This document shows, in pieces, positions 1-7,561 of a DNA stretch of 64,000 nucleotides. The position numbers and the translations under genes are program-made. Under the pieces are notes generated by a model. The model saw only the letters and a program-made list of their open reading frames with translations, was not told the origin of the DNA and searched no databases. The DNA is taken from contig DXCM01000061.1 in assembly GCA_019116025.1 (NCBI GenBank), forward strand, positions 1 through 64,000, written 5' to 3'. Numbering within the stretch: position 1 is the first letter of the stretch; every line of letters starts with the position of its first letter. This DNA is from Candidatus Companilactobacillus pullicola (GTDB lineage Bacteria > Bacillota > Bacilli > Lactobacillales > Lactobacillaceae).

Positions 1-1
1 A

Positions 2-79
2 ATTGATAGCGAAAATTGGATTCTTACTCAAACTTGGTTGTGGCGTAAATCTGCCGTCCTCCACAACAAGAAAATTTGA
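2..79 (+). CDS. C-terminal tail of an open frame entering from the left edge
   Basis: An open frame runs from the window edge to a TGA at 77-79 and encodes about 25 residues (it contains NWILTQTWLWRKS). From about position 52 it reads into the dispersed repeat that is also found at 10782, so the last eight or so codons are repeat-derived. This may be the end of a real upstream gene whose 3' end was replaced by the repeat, or only a chance frame. No family can be named from so short a tail. Confidence 0.25.
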   Translation: MDSENWILTQTWLWRKSAVLHNKKI

Positions 80-136
80 CTGGAACGCCATGGGCACGAC
101 TTGAAACTAATAATTTTGCACTTCGCGCAAAATCAT
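52..136 (+). repeat. Left half of structured repeat family 1 (copy A, truncated)
   Basis: Positions 52-136 match 10782-10866 with a single difference (G/A at 56). The identity stops abruptly after the AATCAT at 131-136, where the sequence passes directly into LysR coding sequence. The right half of the element, with the partner strand of the outer stem, is missing. This is therefore a breakpoint inside the element and not an intact copy. Confidence 0.85.
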
Positions 137-970
137 AGTTTTACGCAAGCGGCAGTTGACTGCAATATTTCTCAGTCAGCTATTTCACAACAAATGAAGG
201 AGCTGGAAAATCGTTTAGGTGTGAGATTGTTGAATCGAAAAGGGCGCAGTTTTGAAGTGACTGAAGCTGGACAATATTTTTATACACACAGTCAGGATGT
301 TTTGGCTGATGTCGATCAACTAGTTAAAAATACTATCAGGATCGAGAAAAATGACGAAGTGGAACTTCGTGTTGGTTATTTGCGTAGTTTCGGTACGGCT
401 GAATTTTTACAGACAGTTTCTAAATTTACTCAGGAATTTCCTAAAGTTAAAATCAAAATCAGTAGTGGGACGCACGAAGAACTTTATGAATTATTGCGGA
501 CAGGAAAATTAGATTTGAATTTCTCCGATCAACGTCGTGCTTTGTCGAATGAATATCAAAATGAATTTTTAACGTCTAGTGAGTTCATGGTTGCGGTCAA
601 TCGATCTTTGCCAGTCGACGATAAGAAAATTGATGTCGCTGACTTGGCTGATATACCTTGTATTTTGATTATCGATGGGAATCAGCAGGGGACAGAAGAG
701 GACTACTATCGGGATGTTTTAGGCGTGAAAAGTGAATTCATTTTAGCTAAAAATTACGATGAGGCACAGATGTTGATTGCCTCCAACCAAGGTTATTTGA
801 TCATTAACCATCGAATGCGCAAACAATTGGATCAAAATATTGTAAAGATGATTCCTTTAGTCAAGGGTGATCGTAAGTTGATTCAAAATTATTACGCCTA
901 TTGGCAGGCTGATAATTCTGGTTATTATATTGAGACATTTGCAGATTTATTGAAGCAGAGTTTTGCATAA
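101..970 (+). CDS. LysR-family regulator, 5' end fused to a repeat
   Basis: A LysR-type transcriptional regulator of 289 aa if started at TTG 101. The winged HTH is clear (SFTQAAVDCNISQSAISQQM, about residues 13-32), followed by a linker helix and a substrate-binding domain with the normal length to the C terminus. The first 12 codons (101-136) lie entirely within the truncated repeat copy A, and the usual N-terminal lead-in is replaced. There is no Shine-Dalgarno before TTG 101. The ATG at 90 opens only a four-codon frame (MGTT) that ends in TGA, and the LysR frame is stopped at 77-79. The gene may be translated poorly or be a recent pseudogene. Curiously, the repeat-derived residues (HFAQNH) fit the LysR pattern passably. 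Target genes are not evident. Confidence 0.8.
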   Translation: MKLIILHFAQNHSFTQAAVDCNISQSAISQQMKELENRLGVRLLNRKGRSFEVTEAGQYFYTHSQDVLADVDQLVKNTIRIEKNDEVELRVGYLRSFGTAEFLQTVSKFTQEFPKVKIKISSGTHEELYELLRTGKLDLNFSDQRRALSNEYQNEFLTSSEFMVAVNRSLPVDDKKIDVADLADIPCILIIDGNQQGTEEDYYRDVLGVKSEFILAKNYDEAQMLIASNQGYLIINHRMRKQLDQNIVKMIPLVKGDRKLIQNYYAYWQADNSGYYIETFADLLKQSFA

Positions 971-1062
971 CTTTTACTTATGAATAAGCCTTAATTTTAG
1001 AATAGTTTGAACGTGAAAATGTTGGTATCATGCTCTTTGTAAGTTAGGAAAGCGTGATAGAA

Positions 1063-1434
1063 ATGACAGATAAAGAAATGATTATTCAGTTATATCGTGA
1101 TGAAAATACGGCAATGGTGAAAAAAGATATTAATCGTTTAAACGAAGTCTTGGCTCCCTCAATGACTTTGACTCATATGACAGGTTACGTACAACAAAAA
1201 TTAGAATGGATCGATCAAATTCAAAATGATGAAATGCAGTATTTATCTTCTAAGGAAGATAATATTAAGAATATTGAGATTGACGGTGATAAAGCCAGTT
1301 TGGTAGGTCAGAATCAGGTTCAAGCCAAGATCTGGGGCGGTGGTGTAAATACTTGGCCGCTACAAATGAAAATGTACTTTGAGAAAAAGAATGGTGAATG
1401 GGTTATTGCTAATCAAGTTGCCAGTACGTATTAA
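1063..1434 (+). CDS. NTF2-like / SnoaL-type small protein
   Basis: A protein of about 123 aa with the layout of the NTF2-like superfamily (DUF4440/SnoaL type): an N-terminal helix (KEMIIQLYRDENTAMVKKDINRLNEVLAP), a conserved THMTGYVQ turn, and C-terminal beta strands ending in WPLQMKMYFEKKNGEWVIANQVAST. Such small cone-shaped domains bind or convert small ligands, but the ligand cannot be read from sequence. I prefer ATG 1063 to GTG 1054 because the AGGAAAG at 1046-1052 is better spaced for it. It stands alone between the LysR gene and a terminator and might be its target. Confidence 0.75.
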   Translation: MTDKEMIIQLYRDENTAMVKKDINRLNEVLAPSMTLTHMTGYVQQKLEWIDQIQNDEMQYLSSKEDNIKNIEIDGDKASLVGQNQVQAKIWGGGVNTWPLQMKMYFEKKNGEWVIANQVASTY

Positions 1435-1463
1435 AAAGGATAACTGATAATATTTTGTACACA

Positions 1464-1506
1464 AAAGGTCCCTTGTAGATTTAATTACTACTTGGGACCT
1501 TTTTTA
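1464..1506 (+). terminator. Intrinsic terminator after the NTF2-like gene
   Basis: The arms AAAGGTCCC and GGGACCT enclose a 20-base loop and are followed by a T-run. It closes the plus-strand transcript. Confidence 0.85.
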
Positions 1507-1644
1507 TAACCATTGTTCTTTGTTTTATAGTGGAAACGAGCTACACAGGCCAGATTCCTGTGCTTTGCTACAGTCCTGAAAACGCATGCGATTCCAGGGT
1601 TTAGGCAAATGCTCAGAATCTAAGCAGGCCTGCTTCGCTCTCTA
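1507..1644 (-). repeat. Palindromic repeat family 2, copy R1 (type A)
   Basis: The outer end carries AACCATTGTTC and TATAGTGGAAACGAGC, and the inner end is GCAGGCCTGCTTCGCTCTCTA. Termini are imperfect inverted repeats (CAGGCC / GGCCTG). The last three bases (1642-1644, CTA) are the complement of the nitroreductase stop codon TAG. The inner part shares AGGCAAATGCTCAGAATCTAAGC with the copies at 58139 and 62673, while the arm sequences differ in a compensatory way. Confidence 0.8.
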
Positions 1645-2100
1645 TTTAACGATATTTATTTTAATACGATCTAGAGGAATTTCACGTGGAACAAATTTTT
1701 CATCTGTTTGTCCTAAAGTTAGAGCAAAGATACCTTTGAATCCGGTAGGTAAAATGTTATTAGGGATTGAACCGACGCAGGACATATTATAGTTAGCACC
1801 TAGGCCTTGGTCTTCGGCAGCTAATTCCATGTTATGAACAATAGCGCCGGCTGAAATGTCTTCCATAGTGTCAGGTTCTTTAGCGGAAACGACAATAACG
1901 GTTGGAGCGTCGTAAATTCCACTCATTTTATTTAGAATATCTTTATCTTGAATAACTGTTAGGCGATAATTTTCGTATTCACCCATGCCAACAGGACCAG
2001 CATTAGCGGCAATCAGAATATTGTGCAATTGGTCGTCGGTGATTTGGCCGGTATAGTGACGAACGGCTTTACGTGATGTAATCATTGTTTTAGTTTCCAT
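1642..2100 (-). CDS. Small nitroreductase-family protein
   Basis: A 152-aa protein of the nitroreductase fold. Its N terminus (TSRKAVRHYTGQITDDQLHNILIAANAGP) matches the FMN-binding R-x-x-R and A-A-P region of the family, and the C-terminal part has MELAAEDQGLGANYN and FALTLGQTDEKFVPRE, the usual Leu-Gly-x-Gly signature and tail. Proteins of this short class are FMN-dependent oxidoreductases of quinones or nitroaromatics; the natural substrate is unknown. The start at 2100 is preceded by GAGGGAG. The gene diverges from pepN. Its stop codon TAG is the end of repeat R1. Confidence 0.85.
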   Translation of the reverse strand: METKTMITSRKAVRHYTGQITDDQLHNILIAANAGPVGMGEYENYRLTVIQDKDILNKMSGIYDAPTVIVVSAKEPDTMEDISAGAIVHNMELAAEDQGLGANYNMSCVGSIPNNILPTGFKGIFALTLGQTDEKFVPREIPLDRIKINIVK

Positions 2101-2286
2101 ATGTCAACACTCCCTCATTATATTTCTACTTATATAATAATATAGATATAAATTTATGAACGGATTAATCATAATCAATTTTTTTGACAAAAATCGGCTA
2201 TAATTGTTTCATTTTTATAGAAAGTCGTATAAAGTTAATATTATAGTAAATTAGAAAAACATTAAAAATAAATTAGAGGTTAGCTC

Positions 2287-4815
2287 ATGACTGAAATCAA
2301 ACATTTTTATGAAACATTTCATCCAGCACACTACGATATCTTTATAGATATTGATCGTGGTGCCAAAACTATTTCTGGTACAAGTAAGATTAATGGTGAT
2401 GCCATTGAAAAAACTGTCTCAATTAATCAAAAGTACTTGAACATTAAATCCGTTGAGGCTGACGGTGAAGCCGTACCATTCAAAGTTGATGATGAGAACG
2501 AAGGAATTCACATTGATCTTAAAAAGACCGGTGAAACAACTTTAACAATTGCTTATGATGCTAAATTAACTGATTCAATGATGGGTATTTATCCTTCATA
2601 CTACGAATTGAATGGCGAAAAGAAGCAAATCATCGGTACTCAATTTGAAACAACTTTTGCTCGTCAAGCATTCCCATGTGTCGATGAACCTGAAGCTAAG
2701 GCTAAATTTGATTTGGCTATCAAGTTCGATGAACAACCTGGCGAAACAATTTTGGCTAATATGCCTGAAATTCGTAACGAAGATGGCGTTCACTACTTTG
2801 ATACAACTGTTCGTATGTCAACATACCTTATTGCTTTTGCCTTTGGTGATCTTCAATCAAAGAAGACAAAGACTAAGAGTGGTGTAGAAGTTGGTGTCTT
2901 CGCTACTAAGGCTCACAAGGCTAAGGAATTGGACTTCACACTTGATATTGCTAAACGTGCAATTGAATTTTATGAAGACTTCTATCAAACACCATATCCA
3001 CTTCCACATTCATGGCAATTGGCACTTCCTGACTTCTCAGCTGGTGCAATGGAAAACTGGGGACTTGTAACTTATCGTGAAGCTTACTTGTTGCTTGATC
3101 CTGACAACACATCAATTGATACCAAGATGTTAGTTGCTACTGTTGTTACTCATGAATTGGCTAACCAATGGTTCGGTGACCTTGTAACTATGAAGTGGTG
3201 GGATGACCTCTGGTTAAACGAAAGTTTTGCCAACATGATGGAATATGTTGCGGTTGATGCTATCGAACCTGACTGGCATGTTTGGGAAATGTTCCAAACT
3301 TCAGATGTTCCTGCAGCCTTGCAACGTGATGCTACTGATGGTGTTCAATCAGTTCACGTTGAAGTTCAAGATCCAGCTGAAATTGATGCCTTGTTTGATT
3401 CAGCTATTGTCTATGCTAAGGGTGCCAGAATGTTAGTTATGGTACGTGCTTTGCTTGGCGACGACAATTTACGTAAAGGCTTGAAATTATACTTCGAAGC
3501 TCATAAGTATGGTAATGCCAAGGGTTCTGACTTATGGAGTGCTTTAGGTGAAGCTTCAGGTATGGATGTTGGTAAGATCATGAACTCATGGCTTGAACAA
3601 CCAGGTTATCCAGTGGTTTCAGCTAGTGTTGTCGATGGCAAACTTACATTGTCACAAGAACAATTCTTTATCGGTGAAGGTAAAGAAGTTGGCCGTCAAT
3701 GGCAAATTCCTTTGAACGGTAATTACGATGTTGCTCCTAAGATTATGTCTGAAAAGACAATTACATTAGGCGATTACGCAGAATTACGTAAGGAAAATGG
3801 TAAACCATTCCGCCTCAATGTTGGTAACAACTCACACTTTGTTGTTAAGTATGACGAAACACTAAAGAAGGATATTTTTGACAATATCGACACTGTTGAT
3901 ACAATTTCTCAACTTGGTTTACTACAAGACCTACGTCTTTTAGCTGATGCTCGTCAAATTTCCTACGCTGACGTTGTGCCAATGCTTGAAGGCTTCTCAG
4001 AAAGTACTTCATCAACTGTCACAGCTGCAATGTACCGCATTGCCAATAACTTGAAGAAATTCGTTAAACCTAATACTGATGAAGAAAAAGCTTTGCAAGC
4101 CTTCTATGACAAGTTGAGTGCTAAACAAGTTGCTCGTCTTGGCTGGAAACCTGAAGCTGGCGAATCAATCGATGACCAATTGACACGTCCATATGCCTTG
4201 AGTGCTGCTTTGTATGCTAAGAATGAAAAAGCTATCGCTGCTGCTCATGATTTATTTGCCGCTAATAAGGATGACTTGGCTAACTTACCAGCTGATATTC
4301 GTCTCTTGGTTATCAGAAATGAAGTTAAGAATTATGGTAGTGAAGAATTAGTTAATAGTTTGTTGAACGAGTACAAGACAACTTCTGACCCAAGTTACAA
4401 AGATGACTTGTCAGTAGCTATTCCAAGTACAACTGATGACAAATTGATTGCTGAAATTGTTGCTAAGTTTGAAGATGCTGATATTATCAAACCTCAAGAT
4501 CTACGTGCATGGTATCGTGGTATTTTGAATAATGACGAAGGTCAACAAGCTGCTTGGGATTGGATCAGAAACGACTGGCAATGGTTGGAAGATACTGTCG
4601 GTGGCGATATGGAATTTGCTACATTCATCACCGTTACAGCCTATGCTTTCCATACACCAGAACGTTTTGATGAATTCAAGAAGTTCTTTGAACCTAAGAT
4701 CAACACACCAGGATTGACTCGTGAAATCACAATGGATATCAGTACCATTGAAACAAAGGTTAACTTGGTTGAAGACGAAAAAAATGCTGTTAATGTAGCA
4801 ATTAAAAATGCTTAA
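2287..4815 (+). CDS. pepN: Aminopeptidase N with an altered zinc motif
   Basis: An M1-family lysyl aminopeptidase of 842 aa, full length for lactobacillar PepN, which removes N-terminal residues from peptides in the cytoplasm. The exopeptidase motif GAMEN is at 253-257 and the third zinc ligand Glu is at 312 in WLNESFAN. The zinc motif, normally HELAH, reads HELAN at 289-293: the codon at 3163-3165 is AAC where CAC is expected. The spacing to Glu312 is exactly that of HExxH-x18-E, so Asn293 replaces the second zinc ligand. The rest of the protein shows no sign of decay. Either the enzyme is impaired or changed in metal binding, or this is a one-base sequence error. It is a single-gene transcript closed by a terminator. 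Confidence 0.95.
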   Translation: MTEIKHFYETFHPAHYDIFIDIDRGAKTISGTSKINGDAIEKTVSINQKYLNIKSVEADGEAVPFKVDDENEGIHIDLKKTGETTLTIAYDAKLTDSMMGIYPSYYELNGEKKQIIGTQFETTFARQAFPCVDEPEAKAKFDLAIKFDEQPGETILANMPEIRNEDGVHYFDTTVRMSTYLIAFAFGDLQSKKTKTKSGVEVGVFATKAHKAKELDFTLDIAKRAIEFYEDFYQTPYPLPHSWQLALPDFSAGAMENWGLVTYREAYLLLDPDNTSIDTKMLVATVVTHELANQWFGDLVTMKWWDDLWLNESFANMMEYVAVDAIEPDWHVWEMFQTSDVPAALQRDATDGVQSVHVEVQDPAEIDALFDSAIVYAKGARMLVMVRALLGDDNLRKGLKLYFEAHKYGNAKGSDLWSALGEASGMDVGKIMNSWLEQPGYPVVSASVVDGKLTLSQEQFFIGEGKEVGRQWQIPLNGNYDVAPKIMSEKTITLGDYAELRKENGKPFRLNVGNNSHFVVKYDETLKKDIFDNIDTVDTISQLGLLQDLRLLADARQISYADVVPMLEGFSESTSSTVTAAMYRIANNLKKFVKPNTDEEKALQAFYDKLSAKQVARLGWKPEAGESIDDQLTRPYALSAALYAKNEKAIAAAHDLFAANKDDLANLPADIRLLVIRNEVKNYGSEELVNSLLNEYKTTSDPSYKDDLSVAIPSTTDDKLIAEIVAKFEDADIIKPQDLRAWYRGILNNDEGQQAAWDWIRNDWQWLEDTVGGDMEFATFITVTAYAFHTPERFDEFKKFFEPKINTPGLTREITMDISTIETKVNLVEDEKNAVNVAIKNA

Positions 4816-4838
4816 GCTTTTAAGAATAAAACACTTTA

Positions 4839-4883
4839 CAAAGGTCCTAATAACTCAATTTGAGTTGTTGGGGCCTTTTTTTA
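4839..4883 (+). terminator. Intrinsic terminator of pepN
   Basis: AAAGGTCCTAATAACTCA pairs with the following TGAGTTGTTGGGGCCTTT and is followed by a T-run. Confidence 0.9.
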
Positions 4884-5016
4884 TACGTAAAGCAGTTAAA
4901 CACATATTATTTTTCTAAAAAATGAACTATCCCGGAAATAAATATGCAATATGTCTAAACATGACATTACATATAAACGATTAGGGTTTATTATATAAGT
5001 AGAGTTATAAAATACG

Positions 5017-7368
5017 ATGATGGAATTTGTGAAGGGAGCGATTGGTATCAAAAAGTTATCAATTTTATATGTGGGAATAATCCTATTAGGATTTCTTTTA
5101 ATATTAAATTTTTCAACAAATAACGCTTATGCTGCCAATCAAGTGCAGATTTCATTGACTAAAGTATTGAGCAACACGGTAGACAATAAGGGTGTAGATC
5201 ACACTTTGCCCAAAGGTCTAACTAATATCAACGAGTTATTTAATATTCCAACGATTACTAATAATGACACTGAAGTTTTACCTGCAAATACTGGTGATAA
5301 TAAGGGCAGTGCCGATGTAGCGGTATTAACACAGTATGGTCAAACTAATAAAGTTGGTGCCATTTGGTCAAAAAGGACACAAACTGATACGGCTAAGCAA
5401 AATTATATTGATATAAATAAACGTCAGACGATGTCTATGTGGATGTTTTTTGGTGGTGTCGATAGTTTTGGTGGTGCTGATACTGGTGATGGGATGGCCT
5501 TTGTTTTACAAAATGTTTCCGACAATGCCTTTACTAATGCAGGTGATACGTCCAAAGTTCCTGGTGAAGCCTTGGGTGTCTGGGGAGCAATTATCTCTCC
5601 AATAGATATTTCAATACCATCCTTGGCTAAAACGGCTATTCAAAAGAGTTGGGCGATGGAGTTTGATACCTATCCTAATTTTGGTGATCCTAAAGATACT
5701 AAAACCTATGACAGTGATTTTGACCAGTATGTTAATAGTGGTGTTAATCATATTGCCAGTAATTATCCAGCACTAGAATCAACTTATGCGATTGGTGATA
5801 GAGGTGCGTATATGAACCATGATAATTTGATTACAAGCATTCCCACTACATCAAGGCCGACAAACTTCTTAACTGATGGTTATTGGCATCATGTCACTTT
5901 GACTTGGAATCCAGCTCCTAGTGGTTCTACTGAGGCTACGATGACTTTAAATTATGATGATAAGAATATGGACGGAACACCTAAATTAACCAGTGCCGGT
6001 AAAGTGAATACCAAAGTTATGAAAGTTGATACGACTGCTTTTGATCTCAATGGTAGTAATAAACTTTACTGGGGCTTTACAGGTTCAACTGGTTTGAGTT
6101 CTGAAAATAATCTAATTATTTTTGAATCAATTCCATCTTTGGTTGAGGCTGATACTACGACTTCAATTATTGATGAAACTTCTGGAAATCGTGAAATAAC
6201 TGACGCGACAACTGAAGCTCCCAATGCTAATGTAGTTCATCAAGGCGATAAAGTTAGTGTCAATTATGATTTGAATTACCTAACTGGTTCTAAACCTTGG
6301 GCAGATATTAATGCAACAATTAAACTTCCCGATAAGATTGATTACAGTAGTGCCTTAATTACCTATACAGATGATGCTGGTAAAACTACTACTGAAACAA
6401 TTGGTGAATTTAGCGGGATGACTAATAATCAAATCACGCATAAATTGGGACAGTCTCTGTATAAGACCGGAATTAAGTCCGCCAATATCAAATTTGAAGG
6501 AACTGTTAATGCTGGTACAACGGCTACAGAAACTGATGTTGCTGCAGCACATGCTAGTTTCTATGGTAATGATCTGCAAAAGGATGTTATGACGAAAGCC
6601 TTTGTTATCAAGCAACCAAATAAAATTACTTTAACGAAGACGGGGAAGGATGTCACAACTAGTTTTAATAAGGAAGTTCTATTGAATGGTAAAGTTTCTT
6701 ACAGTGATAAAACTAAAACAGTTGATCCTTCTAAATTAACCGTTGTTGCCAACGTAAATGGCGAAATTGCCAAAACCTCAATGAATTCAATTCTAGCTAG
6801 CGGTTCAACTGATACTTTTGCCTTGCCAGTATCTTCACAACTATTCTCTAATTTGCATGAAGGTGCTAATACGGTGACAATTTATGTTTATAACAATGAT
6901 GATTACAATGTTTCGGACGTGATTACTTATACGGTAACCATTTCAGGAACGGTTTCTTTATCCGTTAATCCAGAAAGTAATTTTAAGACGACTCAATCAT
7001 TTGGCAGTGATTCAATCATTCCCAGAGCTGATGATTGGTCGATTGGTGTGACTGATAGTCGTCAAAAGGGTGCTACTTGGAAACTTTATGCTTCCGCAAC
7101 GCCATTAGTTAATGGAAATAATCAGAGTTGGACAAGTTCTAAAGATGGTGAAAGTTTGATTTTCATCGACAAGTCTGGTGATACCGATAGTTTGGTTAAC
7201 AATAAAGTTGAAATCAGTGAGGCGGTTAAGAGTCAAACGGATTCTCAAGTCTTTGATGTTGATAATCAATGGTCAAAGGATAACGGAATCCTGTTGGAGC
7301 GTAGTTCATTTGAAACTGCCGGTAGGTACACTTCGACGATCACGTGGAACCTTCAAGACAGTATTTAA
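5017..7368 (+). CDS. Secreted L-type lectin / WxL surface protein
   Basis: A secreted protein of up to 783 aa. The N terminus has a signal peptide with a long hydrophobic core ending in AYAANQ. Residues about 60-375 form an L-type (legume-like) lectin domain, seen in GDGMAFVLQN, SWAMEFDTYPN, WHHVTLTWNP and LYWGFTGSTG. Two beta-rich linker domains follow, and residues about 645-783 look like a WxL cell-wall-binding domain, with a proximal TWKLY and a distal TSTITWNLQDSI. It probably binds glycans at the surface and attaches non-covalently to peptidoglycan. The start is uncertain: ATG 5017 has no ribosome site, whereas GAAGGGAG (5031-5038) lies 8 bases before ATC 5047, which would give the typical signal-peptide start I/M-KKLSILY. 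The next gene is a paralogue. Confidence 0.85.
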   Translation: MMEFVKGAIGIKKLSILYVGIILLGFLLILNFSTNNAYAANQVQISLTKVLSNTVDNKGVDHTLPKGLTNINELFNIPTITNNDTEVLPANTGDNKGSADVAVLTQYGQTNKVGAIWSKRTQTDTAKQNYIDINKRQTMSMWMFFGGVDSFGGADTGDGMAFVLQNVSDNAFTNAGDTSKVPGEALGVWGAIISPIDISIPSLAKTAIQKSWAMEFDTYPNFGDPKDTKTYDSDFDQYVNSGVNHIASNYPALESTYAIGDRGAYMNHDNLITSIPTTSRPTNFLTDGYWHHVTLTWNPAPSGSTEATMTLNYDDKNMDGTPKLTSAGKVNTKVMKVDTTAFDLNGSNKLYWGFTGSTGLSSENNLIIFESIPSLVEADTTTSIIDETSGNREITDATTEAPNANVVHQGDKVSVNYDLNYLTGSKPWADINATIKLPDKIDYSSALITYTDDAGKTTTETIGEFSGMTNNQITHKLGQSLYKTGIKSANIKFEGTVNAGTTATETDVAAAHASFYGNDLQKDVMTKAFVIKQPNKITLTKTGKDVTTSFNKEVLLNGKVSYSDKTKTVDPSKLTVVANVNGEIAKTSMNSILASGSTDTFALPVSSQLFSNLHEGANTVTIYVYNNDDYNVSDVITYTVTISGTVSLSVNPESNFKTTQSFGSDSIIPRADDWSIGVTDSRQKGATWKLYASATPLVNGNNQSWTSSKDGESLIFIDKSGDTDSLVNNKVEISEAVKSQTDSQVFDVDNQWSKDNGILLERSSFETAGRYTSTITWNLQDSI

Positions 7369-7383
7369 AGACAAATAATCTAA

Positions 7384-7429
7384 TAAAAAATCACGGTTAT
7401 TGAGTAATATCTCAAACCGTGATTTTTTT
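7384..7429 (+). terminator. Intrinsic terminator after the first lectin/WxL gene
   Basis: AAAAAATCACGGTT pairs with AACCGTGATTTTTTT around an 18-base loop. The A-run and T-run allow it to act on either strand, but only the plus-strand gene needs it. Confidence 0.9.
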
Positions 7430-7561
7430 GTCTATGAAAACGGATAAATGAAAAGATAGTTGTTTAAATATATTTTCATTAGATATAACATAAAGATGTT
7501 AGATGGTTTTATTAAATTAATAATAGGTATAGGAACTTAGTTCCTATTGAAGTGAATAATA

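Noticed and set aside
2184-2204. TTGACA and TATAAT upstream of pepN as a promoter
   Set aside because: The two hexamers are separated by only 9 bases, too few for a sigma-A promoter. One of them may be used with a weaker partner, but I cannot decide which.
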